This document shows, piece by piece, positions 54,585 to 63,728 of a stretch of DNA of 64,000 nt (position 1 is its first letter; each line of letters begins with the position of its first letter). A program made the position numbers and the translations under genes. The notes under the pieces were generated by a model. It was not told where the DNA came from and did not search any database. It saw nothing but the letters and a program-made list of their open reading frames with translations. Origin of the DNA: Brachybacterium epidermidis (lineage in GTDB: Bacteria; Actinomycetota; Actinomycetes; Actinomycetales; Dermabacteraceae); assembly GCF_015209585.1 (NCBI RefSeq), contig NZ_JADEYR010000007.1, positions 59,795 through 123,794 of the forward strand, written 5' to 3'.

Positions 54585-55686
54585 TCACGGGGTGTCCGGG
54601 ATCCGACGCACGGGGGCACCGCCGATGCGTGCGGCGCGGTCGAGCAGGAGCGCAGCCCCAGTATGCGGGGCATAGGTGAGATGCCGGGGCCGACAGCACC
54701 AGTGCTCCCTCCGAACCTCGGCGTGCCTGCCGAGGTGGCAACTCCCCATTCCGAGAGCCGGTCGTTCATCCGGTTGCCCAGGTCCGGGTCGCGGAACCCG
54801 GGCGCATCGGCCGTGGCCACGAGCAGCACCTCGTGACCGCGCACTTCGAGCCGCTGCACGTGCTCCCATCGGATGAGGCCCTGCTGGTGGGTGAGGTCCT
54901 CCCATCCCTCGCGGGTGATCCGGGCCGGCTCGTCCCCCGACCGCGCGCAGCGGTGCAGCGCCCTGAGCAGTCGCTGGCCGAGGATCGCCACGCCCAGGGC
55001 GGGCGCCCAGGCCAACAGCAGGATCCACCACGGTGGCGGGGCCGTGACCACCGCGTACACCAGCCCGGCCAGCAGCAGGGCGCACACCAGCAATGCCCAT
55101 GAAAGCGCCACGATGACGAGCGCACGTGCCTGCGGGCTCTCCTTCGACGCGCGGGGGTCGGAGGACCAGGCAGGGTCGAGGCTGAGGCGCCGCACCTCCT
55201 CGGGCGTGGGATCGAAGCCCTCGATCGCCCACCGCTGCAGGGCCTGGCGGGCCCCAGTGCGCCACCGGACACCGGGGGCGAGGTGCTCACCTGCCCGGCC
55301 GGGCAGCGCCTCGGCGACCTGAACCTGGCCTCCCAGGTCCTCCAGCCGCCAGTACCGCAGTCGTCGAGTCCCCTTCTGGCGCGGGCTGCGGATCTCCAGT
55401 CCCTGCCGCCGGGCGGAGACGGTTCCGCCGCGGATCACGTGCCATCGGCTGACGCGGGGAAGCAGCGCGGCCACGGGCAGGCGACATGGCTCCAGAAGCC
55501 GGCGAACGTCCAGGCCCAGATCGGAGTGCCCAGCAGCGCCGTGAACCCGGAGAAAGCGATCCGCTGTGCTGCCCCGCCCAGCTCCCCATCCAGCCCGATC
55601 GGCACCAGGGCCAGGAACAGCAGGGACAGTGCACCGCGCGCCGGCGGGAAGCTCAGCGCCCTCATGGCGACGTTCGGGGAGATCAC
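54585..55686 (-). pseudogene. PH-domain-like membrane protein split over frames
   Basis: Three consecutive frame segments read as one protein. The first (55686 to ~55478) holds two membrane stretches (LSLLFLALVPIGLDG; TPIWAWTFAGFW). The second (~55474 to ~54690) starts VAALLPRVSRWHVIRGG, has a second membrane pair (LVIVALSWALLVCALLLAGLVYAVV; WWILLLAWAPALGVAIL) and a PH-like region. The third ends HLTYAPHTGAALLLD...RRIPDTP at a stop at 54585. Both joints lie at C runs, and one extra C at each (G runs 55475-55477 and 54686-54689 on the plus strand) would restore a single frame. Either two sequencing undercalls or a decayed gene. Function unknown. Confidence 0.7.
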
Positions 55687-55808
55687 CGGGACATCATGCC
55701 GCAGGCGCCACGGTTCGCACCCCCGGGGGGCTAGTCGGGGGCGTTGCGCTACTGATCGACAGTACAGCCTTCAACGAGGATTCACTGTAGAACAGCTGTC
55801 AACTGCTG
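55687..55808. other. Intergenic region with TTGACA-type promoter elements
   Basis: About 120 bases, more AT-rich than the surroundings. On the minus strand TTGAAG and TAGCGC lie 17 bases apart and could drive the PH-like gene. CTGT/ACAG motifs recur as short inverted repeats. No gene is seen. Confidence 0.4.
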
Positions 55809-57929
55809 TCAGCCCAGCAGGCGGGGCATCTTTGCCTCGATCCCCCGCACGTGGCGGTCCACGAACGTGTACACCGTCTCGTACCAGATCACCGAGTTGT
55901 TGGGCGAGAGGATCCAGTGGTTCTCGTCCGGGAAGTACAGGAAGCGGTGGGGGTTGTCCTCGGGGTCCTGGTCAGCGGCGGTCAGCAGTTCGAACCACAG
56001 CCGCAGGCCCTCCCCGATCGGCACCCGGTAGTCCTTGTCGCCGTGGATCACGAGCATGGGGGCGGTGATCGCGTCGATGCCGTCGGCCGGGTTGTACTTC
56101 GCGTTGTGCTCGTCGCTGAGGTGGGCGGCCCAGTGGGAGGCGGTGTCGGTGGTGCCACGGAACTGGTCCAGCGCCCACAGGGAGGCGTGGGTGACGATGC
56201 AGTCGAAGAAGTCGCCGGTACGGCCGGCGATCCAGTTGGCCATGTACCCGCCGTAGGAGCCGCCCAGGGCGGCCTTGCGGGTCTCGTCGATGTCGTCACG
56301 CTCCAGGGTGGCGCGGGTCAGGAGCATGATGTCGTCGTAGGGGCTGCCGCCCAGCTGGTCCCAGCCGCGGTCGATCATCTCCTGGCCGTAGCCGGTGGAG
56401 ATCGCCGGGTCCGGCAGCAGCACCGCGTAGCCGCGGGCGGTGGCGGTCCAGGGGTTCCAGCGCCAGGTCCAGGAGTTCCAGGATCCGAAGGGCCCGCCGT
56501 GGATCCACAGCAGCAGGGGTGCCGGCTCTGTCGCCCCTGCGCGCTCGGGCAGGCACAGCCAGGCGCGCAGCGGGGTACCGTCCTCCGCGGTCGCGGTCAC
56601 CTCGGTGAGCGACCCGGGCACGGCAGGCGCCTCGATCCCACAGGGGATGGGGCTGATCTCGCCGGTGGCGGGGTCGCAGCGCACCGGCAGCGGCGGGGCG
56701 TCAATGGCGTCGGCCAGCGCGATCAGCTGCCCGGAGCGCTCGTCGAGGGCGAGGGCGCTGTAGTGACGGACATCCTCGGTGAGCACGGTGACGGTGCCGG
56801 ATCCGAGGTCCAGGCGGTGGATGGCGCCGTGGCCCTCGAGGTCGGCGGTGAAGTAGGCGGTGGTGTTGTCGGGGGCGATGCGCACATCGGAGGGCCAGTT
56901 GGTGAAGCCGGTGTAGGCGGGGGTGAGCTCACCGGTCTCCAGATCGGCCTTCACCAGCTCCATCGCGAGGGGCCGGGTGTCGCTGGCCACGGTGCTGCGG
57001 CTCAGCAGCAGCACGGAGCCGTCGGGGCTGAGGGCCGCCAGGCCGAGGTTGTGATCGTCCTGCGCTGCGAGCGTGCGCACCTCACCGCTGTCCGCATCGA
57101 TCGCGACGATGCGTGAGCGGGACGTGGTGCCGTGCAGGGTGCGGCTGACGTCGGCGTACACGGTGCCGCCGTCGGGGCTGATGACCACCTCTCCCAGTCG
57201 TTCGGCGGGACCGAAGGAGGTCAGTCGGCGCAGGTCCAGTCGCGGATCAGGGTCCGTGGGATCCAGGGGCTCGGCGATCAGCACCTGGTCCCGGGCGGGG
57301 CCCAGGTCGTGGTCCCAGTACCGCACCGGGTGACCGGTGTGCAGGATGGCGGAGGTCTTGGTCTCGCGCCGCTCGGAGGCCAGGGCGCGATCGTCCTCGT
57401 CGTCGGCGGCGCGCGGGTGGATCGCGCTGGTCAGGGCGATGCGGCCGCTGTCGCGCGCGATGGACAGGGAGGCGAAGCCGCCGTGACGGCGGGCGACCAC
57501 GACGGCCTCGCCCCCGCCGCGGGGCAGCAGGAACAGGGTGGTCTCGTCCGTGTGCTCGTCATCGCCCGTGTCGCGCTTGGCGGTGAACAGCAGGTCGCCG
57601 TGGGCGGTGAACCCGGCGAGCGCCTCACCGTCCACGCCGCGGGTGAGGCGACGCGGGGACTGACCGGCATCGGAGGCGGAGCGGTGCCCGCGGGAGCGGC
57701 GGGAGGAGTGCGGCAGCTCCCACAGCGCGGTCACGTACCCGTTCCTCTTCGTGTTCAGCTCGGTGCGGGCGGCGACCAGGCGGTCCCCGGCGGGGGCCAG
57801 GAACAGCCCGGTGATGCGCGGCTCGGCGACGAAGGCGTGCAGGTCGTGGAAGATCGTCGGGCTATCGGTGGCGGACTGGTCGGGCGAGGCGTCGGTGGTG
57901 GCAGCAGTGCCGCGGGGGGTGTCGGTCAT
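55809..57929 (-). CDS. S9 family peptidase (prolyl oligopeptidase/acylaminoacyl-peptidase type)
   Basis: A 706-residue protein: N-terminal beta-propeller, then an alpha/beta hydrolase domain. The nucleophile Ser is in ALGGSYGGYMANW, Asp in VIHGDKDYRVP and His in FPDENHWILSP, the order typical of S9. No signal peptide, so a cytoplasmic oligopeptidase. Start is set at the ATG at 57929 (MTDTPRG), where TGCAAT ends 7 bases upstream; an ATG three codons earlier (57938) is the alternative. Confidence 0.92.
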   Translation of the reverse strand: MTDTPRGTAATTDASPDQSATDSPTIFHDLHAFVAEPRITGLFLAPAGDRLVAARTELNTKRNGYVTALWELPHSSRRSRGHRSASDAGQSPRRLTRGVDGEALAGFTAHGDLLFTAKRDTGDDEHTDETTLFLLPRGGGEAVVVARRHGGFASLSIARDSGRIALTSAIHPRAADDEDDRALASERRETKTSAILHTGHPVRYWDHDLGPARDQVLIAEPLDPTDPDPRLDLRRLTSFGPAERLGEVVISPDGGTVYADVSRTLHGTTSRSRIVAIDADSGEVRTLAAQDDHNLGLAALSPDGSVLLLSRSTVASDTRPLAMELVKADLETGELTPAYTGFTNWPSDVRIAPDNTTAYFTADLEGHGAIHRLDLGSGTVTVLTEDVRHYSALALDERSGQLIALADAIDAPPLPVRCDPATGEISPIPCGIEAPAVPGSLTEVTATAEDGTPLRAWLCLPERAGATEPAPLLLWIHGGPFGSWNSWTWRWNPWTATARGYAVLLPDPAISTGYGQEMIDRGWDQLGGSPYDDIMLLTRATLERDDIDETRKAALGGSYGGYMANWIAGRTGDFFDCIVTHASLWALDQFRGTTDTASHWAAHLSDEHNAKYNPADGIDAITAPMLVIHGDKDYRVPIGEGLRLWFELLTAADQDPEDNPHRFLYFPDENHWILSPNNSVIWYETVYTFVDRHVRGIEAKMPRLLG

Positions 57930-57983
57930 GGGGCCCATTGCATCACGCGGACGCGTGCCCGCTGCGCACTGCGCCCCGCTCGG

Positions 57984-58952
57984 TCACTCCGTGACCGAGA
58001 GCCCTTCCTTCATGTCCTCGAGGTCCTGCATCTGGTCGCCGTGCCCGGTGGCGGCACCGCCCACGAAAGCGCTGGGACCGCCGGGGGTCTCGACCACGAT
58101 CGCGGCGTAGCGCCAGGAGTCGGTGGATTCGAAGGTGGTCTCGCCGGTGATGGCCACCGTGGCCTCGAACAGGTGGGCCGGGTGGCCGTCGACGGTCGTG
58201 GTCTCCTCGTGGATCTCGCTGACCTGCGGCTGGTCGGTGAACACCTCGGCGGAGTCGTCCCGGGTGATGGAGCACTCGAAGAGGTGGCGGGCGGCGGCCT
58301 CGGCACCGGGGTACCCGCCTGTCTCCTCCGGGTAGGCGACGCGGCCCACGGTCACGGCCGTGTACCAGCCGGCCTCGACCGGTGTCCAGGCGCTCTCGGA
58401 ATCCTCCAGGTGGGGCTGCTCCCCGGCGCTGCCGGAGAGTCGTTCCCAGCCGCTGGGAAGTGGGACGGAGAGGCCGCCCCCGCGCATCTCGCCCTCCGGC
58501 TGCTCCTGATCACTGCCCGGGGCGTAGAGCGTGCACTCGGTGGACGGGGCCACGGTCATGGTGGGCCCCTGCTCCGGTGCGGGCTGGGTCGTCTCCTCCT
58601 CGCTGGGGATGTACTCGCCCCGGGTGCGCTCCTCGTCGCTGGGTTCCTCCTGCACCGTGGTGGGGTCACCGCCGGCGGTGGGGTCCTCACCGCCGGAGAG
58701 CACCGTCTGGGACAGCACCAGGCCCACCACCACCAGGATCACCAGCAGCAGACCGGCACCGCCCAGGCCCAGGGCGAGCCACAGGCCGCGGCGCGATCCC
58801 CCACCGCCCGGTCCTTGCGGCGCAGGGCCGGTGGGCCCCGACGGACCAGGACCACCTGCGGGTCCCCCGCTCACCCCGGAACTACCCGGGCTGCCGCCTC
58901 CGGAGAAGTCCGGGAGTGAGAAGTCTGCCGAGTCGTCCTGACGGTCCCGCAT
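57984..58952 (-). CDS. Single-pass membrane protein with Gly/Pro-rich N-terminus, unknown function
   Basis: A 322-residue protein. Residues 1-55 are Gly/Pro/Ser-rich, then comes one membrane helix (LWLALGLGGAGLLLVILVVVGLVLS), an acidic Thr/Glu linker, and an extracytoplasmic domain containing FTDQPQVSEIHEETTTVDGHPAHLFEATV and AYPEETGGYPGAEAAARHLFEC. The C-terminal domain resembles uncharacterised actinobacterial secreted proteins. A G-rich AGGGGG precedes the ATG, and TAGTCT upstream may be the -10. I do not recognise a function. Confidence 0.8.
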   Translation of the reverse strand: MRDRQDDSADFSLPDFSGGGSPGSSGVSGGPAGGPGPSGPTGPAPQGPGGGGSRRGLWLALGLGGAGLLLVILVVVGLVLSQTVLSGGEDPTAGGDPTTVQEEPSDEERTRGEYIPSEEETTQPAPEQGPTMTVAPSTECTLYAPGSDQEQPEGEMRGGGLSVPLPSGWERLSGSAGEQPHLEDSESAWTPVEAGWYTAVTVGRVAYPEETGGYPGAEAAARHLFECSITRDDSAEVFTDQPQVSEIHEETTTVDGHPAHLFEATVAITGETTFESTDSWRYAAIVVETPGGPSAFVGGAATGHGDQMQDLEDMKEGLSVTE

Positions 58953-59030
58953 GCGGATCCCCCTGCTCGTGTCTCGCGTTCCGCTGGCGCACGGTCAGAC
59001 TAGCCGTCGTCCTTCACTGCCTCATGGAGC

Positions 59031-60170
59031 TCAGTGGATCTCGGAGACGAGCTGTTCGAAGCGGCGGGCCATGGCCTCCAGGCTGTACCGGGCGGCATTG
59101 GAGCGCGCCGCATCGGGGCTGATGTGCAGGGCCCGCCGGATGGCCTCGGCGAGGTCCGCGGGGTCTGCGGAGTCGGCGACCGCTCCCCCGTCGCCGATCA
59201 CCTCGGGCATCGCTCCCCGGGGGGTGGCGGCCACGGGCGTGCCGGTGGCCATCGCCTCGACAGGGGCCAACCCGAAGGGCTCGGCCCACAGCGGCGAGGC
59301 GATGAACACGTCGGCCGCGCTGAGCTGCTCGCGGATCTCGGCGTGGGAAAGGTGGCCCAGGTACGCCGGTGCGGTGGAGTCGTGCTCGCTCTCCTTCCGC
59401 AGGTGCGGAGCAATCTTCTCCTCGAAATAGCCGGGATCTGAGCGCAAGCCGCTGATGCGCAGATCGACCTCGGCCAGCCGGGCGGCTTCGATGGCGACGT
59501 GCAGGCCCTTCTGGTGGGTGATGCGGCCCGTCCACAGGGCGACGGGGCGCTCTCGTAGGCCGTCGTGGGGCCGGGAGGCGGGTCCGTCGGCCCGGGTGCT
59601 CGACTCACCGGTCGGGATCGACGTCTCGGGGGCGGCCGACCAGTAGTCGATGTCGATGCCGTTGGGCAGTACGCCGACCTCGGGGTAGTGCTCGCGCCAG
59701 GCCTCGGCGTTGGATTCGGAAACGGTCACGAAGCGGTGCTGTTCGGGAAGCTCAGAGGTGCGTGCGAAGAACTCCACGACGGCGGGCACCGGCACGGGAC
59801 TGTGCATGATGGTGAGCAGGCGGCATGAGCTCAGCAGCTGGTGCGGCAGGGGGCTGAGGGAGTTGTTGACCACCAGGTCGTCGTCCGCGCTGGCGGCCAT
59901 CTCGCAGGCCCGGCGGATCGCCTCCTCGGAACGCCGCGCCTGCAGCGCTCCCCGCTGCTGGTCCGGGTTCAGCTCGTACTGGTGTTCGCTGCTCTCGATC
60001 TGCGCGAACTTCGCACCGGCGGGGATCTCACTGCCTTCCTTGGCGTACAGCGTGACCTGGTGGCCGCGCTCCAGCAGGGCCGCGGTGATCATCGAGGTGT
60101 GCATCTCCATGCCCCCGGCCCAGGGCTCCCGGATGGGGTGGTGGGGGTGGCAGATCAGCGCGATCCTCAT
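59031..60170 (-). CDS. GT4-family glycosyltransferase
   Basis: A 379-residue GT-B enzyme. The N-terminal acceptor domain starts MRIALICHPHHPIREPWAGGMEMHT; the C-terminal donor domain has LWTGRITHQKGLHVAIEAA and the nucleotide-sugar motif SPLWAEPFGLAPVEAMATGTPV. The product is unknown. The ATG at 60170 has GAGAGG eight bases upstream and is preferred over a GTG three codons earlier. TAGTGT about 60 bases upstream is a candidate -10. Confidence 0.9.
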   Translation of the reverse strand: MRIALICHPHHPIREPWAGGMEMHTSMITAALLERGHQVTLYAKEGSEIPAGAKFAQIESSEHQYELNPDQQRGALQARRSEEAIRRACEMAASADDDLVVNNSLSPLPHQLLSSCRLLTIMHSPVPVPAVVEFFARTSELPEQHRFVTVSESNAEAWREHYPEVGVLPNGIDIDYWSAAPETSIPTGESSTRADGPASRPHDGLRERPVALWTGRITHQKGLHVAIEAARLAEVDLRISGLRSDPGYFEEKIAPHLRKESEHDSTAPAYLGHLSHAEIREQLSAADVFIASPLWAEPFGLAPVEAMATGTPVAATPRGAMPEVIGDGGAVADSADPADLAEAIRRALHISPDAARSNAARYSLEAMARRFEQLVSEIH

Positions 60171-60291
60171 GGCGAACACCTCTCGTCAGCGGAGGGGACC
60201 GGCGCAGGGAGCGCAGAAACCCCGCTTCGCACACTACCCACCCCCGGTATCAGGTAGGGGCGTCGAGGCTGTGACCAGCACGAACTCGCGC

Positions 60292-60650
60292 TCAGGCCCC
60301 CCTACCGAGAGGAAGGGGCGGGTAGCGGAGGGACCTTGAAGTGATGAGGTCCACTCCCCTGCCCAGAAGCGCAACCAGCTCGCTCGCGGCATCGATGAGA
60401 TCGAGCAGGTCCAGGTCGGGGTCCACATACACGAGCAGGCCGATGTCGCTATGGGCGTGCTCCTGGTGCTGAGGGACGGAGCCGAAGATCCGCAGGTTGC
60501 TCATGCGGTGGCGCTCCAGCACGAGAAGGATCGCTCTCGTACGCAGCGATGTCGGGCTGCGGAACACCACTGTGCTCGGCGAGCTTTGCTTGGGTGAGAC
60601 CCGCTTGCAAGCATCGCGATCACAGATCTTCCAGATGCGGAGCACAGCCC
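60292..60650 (-). pseudogene. Eroded HTH (XRE)-nucleotidyltransferase gene
   Basis: One frame (about 60625 to 60535) encodes an XRE helix-turn-helix, QAGLTQAKLAEHSGVPQPDIAAYE. The next frame, down to the stop at 60292, encodes a minimal nucleotidyltransferase domain (NLRIFGSVPQHQEHAHSDIGLLVYVDPDLDLLDLID... LGRGVDLITS). In intact family members these form one protein. The frames are out of phase, and the catalytic GSxxxG...SDxD has become GSVPQHQ and SDIG, so it is inactive. Such proteins belong to MNT/HEPN-like toxin-antitoxin or defence systems. Confidence 0.65.
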
Positions 60651-61095
60651 GCGATACAACGGGCGGTTCGGCGGTAGAAGTTGATCCCGACTCGAGGCCA
60701 CACGCATCCCTCACCGCAGCAGACGTGGACCATGCCGCGGGGTAACGGGGGCACTGCTGCGCGGTCGGGCGACGGCGGGATCCAGAACACCGGTTCGACC
60801 GAGGCATTCACGGATCCAAGCCCGAAACCGCCGGATGAACATGACGACGAGGGCCCCGCCAGCATGCTGGCGGGGCCCTCGTGACGAGTCGCTGTCTCAC
60901 GGTTTCTCGAGTGGGTGTCACAGTCAATGCGCTGACAGGGGGCTACGCCACCCCTCCGGTGGGAGGACGTACGCGGTAGATTCCGGAAACCGTACAGGCT
61001 GCGTCCTGCCTCCCAGCCCACGGGCGGGCTTGTGGGGAGGGCACAGAAATCAGGAGACCCGCGCGGAGTCTTGACGCGAGGTCTGCCCTGGCGGC
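60651..61095. other. Gene-poor stretch between pseudogene and abi locus
   Basis: About 445 bases with no convincing gene on either strand. It holds a 36-bp perfect palindrome (60847-60882) and several GC-rich inverted segments around 60950-61030, including GTACG...CGTAC. TTGACG at 61071-61076 may be the -35 of the abi leader. Confidence 0.5.
60847..60882. terminator. 36-bp perfect palindrome, terminator-like
   Basis: Two 18-base arms meet at position 60864/60865 with no spacer, core GGCCCCGCCAGCATGCTGGC. No T-tract follows on the plus strand. It is probably a bidirectional transcription stop marking an old gene boundary. Confidence 0.6.
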
Positions 61096-61175
61096 TACCA
61101 TGGGGGCATAAACACCGGCCCCTCTCTCGGCAACCGGCCTTGCGCCACCTGTCGTGCATGGGCCGGTTTTCCTTT
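61096..61175 (+). ncRNA. Structured leader/ncRNA candidate upstream of abi gene
   Basis: TACCAT (61096-61101), 19 bases from TTGACG, is a candidate promoter. Downstream, ACCGGCCC (61114-61121) and AACCGGCC (61132-61139) can each pair with the GGGCCGGTT block at 61160-61168, giving two mutually exclusive hairpins followed by TTTTCCTTT. The placement just before an Abi_2-type gene resembles the AbiF RNA motif, but I cannot test the match. Confidence 0.45.
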
Positions 61176-61302
61176 GGAATCATAGTGTGATGCGCTACTC
61201 CAAGCCCCACCTTCCTTACGACCAACAGGTTCGTCTCTTGGCCAGTCGCGGGCTGGACGTGGGCAGCGAGCGCGAGGCGGTTCGCGCGTTGAAGCGCATC
61301 GG

Positions 61303-61311
61303 CTACTACCG
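61303..61311. repeat. Target site duplication, left copy
   Basis: CTACTACCG, identical to 62751-62759. It is 9 bases (or 8 if the last G belongs to the element), as usual for IS256-family elements. Confidence 0.85.
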
Positions 61312-62750
61312 GGGCGTGTCAGATGGTCTGTGTAAGCCGTACTGAAAGGAACGGTAAGAATCATGACCATGACCAACGAGAAGAAGCAGGCCGGTGGTGA
61401 GCCCACTGGCGGGGACCTGGTCGAGGAGCTGAAGTCCTCGGGGCAGCTGGATGCCCTGTTCGCTCAGATCGACGCAGGCAATGTTCAGCTCACCGGCGAC
61501 GGCGGGTTCGTGCCCGCGCTGGTGAAAGCCGCCCTGGAGCGTGGCCTGCAGGCCGAGCTGACCAGCCACCTGGGCTATGACAAGCACGCCGCGGAGGGCC
61601 GCGGCAGCGGGAACTCCCGCAACGGCACCACACCCAAGACCGTGGAGTCCGAGGTCGGACCGATCGAGCTGGACGTCCCCAGGGACCGTGCCGGCTCGTT
61701 CACCCCGCGCCTGGTCCCCAAGGGCCAGCGGCGGCTCGGGGGCCTGGATGACATGATCATCAGCCTCTACGCGGGCGGGATGACGATCCGGGACATCCAG
61801 CACCACCTGGCGAGCACGATCGGCACAGACCTGTCCCACGAGACGATCTCCAATATCACCGACGCCGTGAGCGAAGAGGTCCTGGCCTGGCAGACCCGGC
61901 CGCTGGAGGAGTTCTATCCCGTGATCTATCTCGACGCGATCCGCATCAAGATCCGGGAGAACAACCAGGTCCTCAACCGCGCCGCCTACATCGCCGTAGG
62001 AGTCGACCTCGACGGGATCAAGCACGTGCTGGGCATCTGGGTCCAAGACACCGAGGGCTCGGCGTTCTGGGCCCACGTCTGCGCGGACCTGGCCAACCGG
62101 GGCGTCAGGGACGTGCTGATCGTCTGCTGCGACGGCCTGAAGGGGCTCCCAGAGGCGATCGAGGCGACCTGGCCGGACTCGATGGTCCAGACCTGCGTGG
62201 TCCACCTGATCCGGGCAGCGATGCGGTTCGTGGCCTACTCCGACCGCAGACAGGTCGCCGCCGCGTTGAAGCCGATCTACACCGCCCCCAACGAAGAGAC
62301 CGCGAGGAATGCTCTGGCCGAGTTCGAGGCCTCCGAGCTCGGCACGAAGTACCCGTCTGCAGCCGCGACCTGGGCGAACTCGTGGGAGCGGTTCATCCCG
62401 TTCCTGCAATTCCCGCCGATGCTCCGCAAGGTCATCTACACCACCAACAGCATCGAGTCGTTGAACTTCCAGCTGCGGAAGGTCACCAAGAACCGCGGGC
62501 ACTTCCCCTCGACCGACGCTGCCGTGAAGCTGTTGTGGCTGGCGATCTGCAACATCGAAGACAAACGCGCCCTGGAGCGGGAGAAGGAACGTGGCAAGCC
62601 CGCCGACCAGCGTCGAGCATCCGGCCGGCTGGTCGAGGGCCAGGTCGTCACCAACTGGAAGCAGGCCCTCGCCCAGCTCGCCGCCGCCTACCCCGACCGC
62701 ATCAACCCCTACCTGTAACCACCCCGCTTACACAGACAAATTGACAGGCC
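61312..62750 (+). mobile_element. IS256-family insertion sequence
   Basis: A complete 1439-bp element. Imperfect terminal inverted repeats are visible: the left end reads TGTCAGATGGTCTGTGTAAG inward and the right end reads TGTCAATTTGTCTGTGTAAG on the other strand, each a few bases in from the tip. It carries one transposase gene, has an identical 9-bp duplication on both sides, and interrupts the abi gene. The clean duplication suggests recent insertion. Confidence 0.93.
61363..62718 (+). CDS. IS256 family transposase
   Basis: A 451-residue DDE transposase. YLDAIRIKIRENNQV carries the first Asp, VCCDGLKGLPEAIEATWP the second, and YTTNSIESLNFQLRKVTKNRGHFP the Glu. LERGLQAELTSHLGYDKH is the N-terminal hallmark. 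It appears intact and could be active. Confidence 0.97.
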   Translation: MTMTNEKKQAGGEPTGGDLVEELKSSGQLDALFAQIDAGNVQLTGDGGFVPALVKAALERGLQAELTSHLGYDKHAAEGRGSGNSRNGTTPKTVESEVGPIELDVPRDRAGSFTPRLVPKGQRRLGGLDDMIISLYAGGMTIRDIQHHLASTIGTDLSHETISNITDAVSEEVLAWQTRPLEEFYPVIYLDAIRIKIRENNQVLNRAAYIAVGVDLDGIKHVLGIWVQDTEGSAFWAHVCADLANRGVRDVLIVCCDGLKGLPEAIEATWPDSMVQTCVVHLIRAAMRFVAYSDRRQVAAALKPIYTAPNEETARNALAEFEASELGTKYPSAAATWANSWERFIPFLQFPPMLRKVIYTTNSIESLNFQLRKVTKNRGHFPSTDAAVKLLWLAICNIEDKRALEREKERGKPADQRRASGRLVEGQVVTNWKQALAQLAAAYPDRINPYL

Positions 62751-62759
62751 CTACTACCG
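62751..62759. repeat. Target site duplication, right copy
   Basis: CTACTACCG, identical to 61303-61311, directly after the IS256 right end. Confidence 0.85.
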
Positions 62760-63691
62760 CCTCTCGGCCTACACCTACCCGATGAGGGCCTTCACCACCG
62801 ACGATGCTGGGAGCGTGCACCGCTCGGACGACTTCGTGGCGGGCGCGTGCCTGTCGGATGCCGTGGCGCTCCACGATTTCGACCACCGGCTTCGACGTAC
62901 CTTGCTGCCCGCCATCCAGTCACTGGAGGTCGCGCTTCGCACCAAGGTGGGCTACCACCTGGGGAAGCACGGACCCCTTGCCCACCTGGACCGCAGCGGC
63001 CTTGACCCCCAGCGATGCAACGCAGTATCGCGCGGACCCGACCATGTTGGGACGAAGTACGACACCTGGCGCAGCGAGTACGACTCCTTGCAACGTAAGG
63101 CAGACCGTGAGGATTACGTGGTCCACTTCGCCACCAAGTACGACGGTGAGGTGCCGGTGTGGGCCGCAACCGAGTTCATGACGATGGGCTGCCTGATCGG
63201 GCTCTATCGGATGATGCAGCCCCAGGACGCGCGGCGCATCGCGGGGGAGGTCGGGGTCAAGAATCCGCAGGTGTTGTTCGGCTGGCTGAAGGCCCTGAAC
63301 GTGCTCCGCAACCACTGCGCTCACAACGCGCGCATCTGGAACAGGAGCACTGTTTACCCGCCGGACAAGATCAACAGCCGCATGGTGGGGCAGGAACTGC
63401 ACCACCTAGTATCTGCCGACACCAACAAGGTCTACTTCCTGACGGCAGTCCTGGCCTATTTGCTGCGGCATGTCGATCCTGACACGCAGTTCGCCAGCGA
63501 TCTTCGGACGACCATGGGCAAGTTCCCCTCGGTGCTCGGATGGACGCCTGAGAACACAATGGGCTTCGTGGAGGGTTGGTTGGCCGAGGCATTGTGGAGC
63601 ATCCACTGACCCCCCTCCACAAGTCCGCTTGCGCTCGACCGTTGTCTATACGCCGTCGTCGCTCTATCCAAGATCGGACTGCGCACAGGGA

Positions 63692-63720
63692 TTGGTGAGG
63701 TGGACCAGCCTGGCTACAGT
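63692..63720 (+). promoter_or_regulatory. Promoter of small ORF
   Basis: TTGGTG and TACAGT are separated by exactly 17 bases, and the -10 ends 8 bases before the ATG at 63729. It is one of the best-formed promoters in the window. Confidence 0.6.
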
Positions 63721-63728
63721 CCAGGCGC

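Larger units (their letters stand above)
61190..63609 (+). pseudogene. Abi family protein gene split by IS256 insertion
   Basis: The first piece (61190-61311) encodes MRYSKPHLPYDQQVRLLASRG...LKRIGYYR, the Abi_2 (AbiD/F-like) N-terminus. The second (62751-63609) continues YYRLSAYTYPMRAF and includes LEVALRTKVGYHLGKHG, EVPVWAATEFMTMGCLIGLYRMM and LNVLRNHCAHNARIWNR, the HEPN-type RxxxxH motif of Abi proteins. Joining the pieces across one target copy gives 972 bases, an exact 323-codon frame, so the gene was intact until the insertion. Abi proteins mediate abortive infection against phage. The downstream fragment may still be translated from the ATG at 62782. Confidence 0.88.

Noticed and set aside
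61154..61189. Twelve-codon N-terminal extension of the abi gene
   Set aside because: It lies within the predicted leader hairpins; the ATG at 61190 matches the usual Abi_2 N-terminus.
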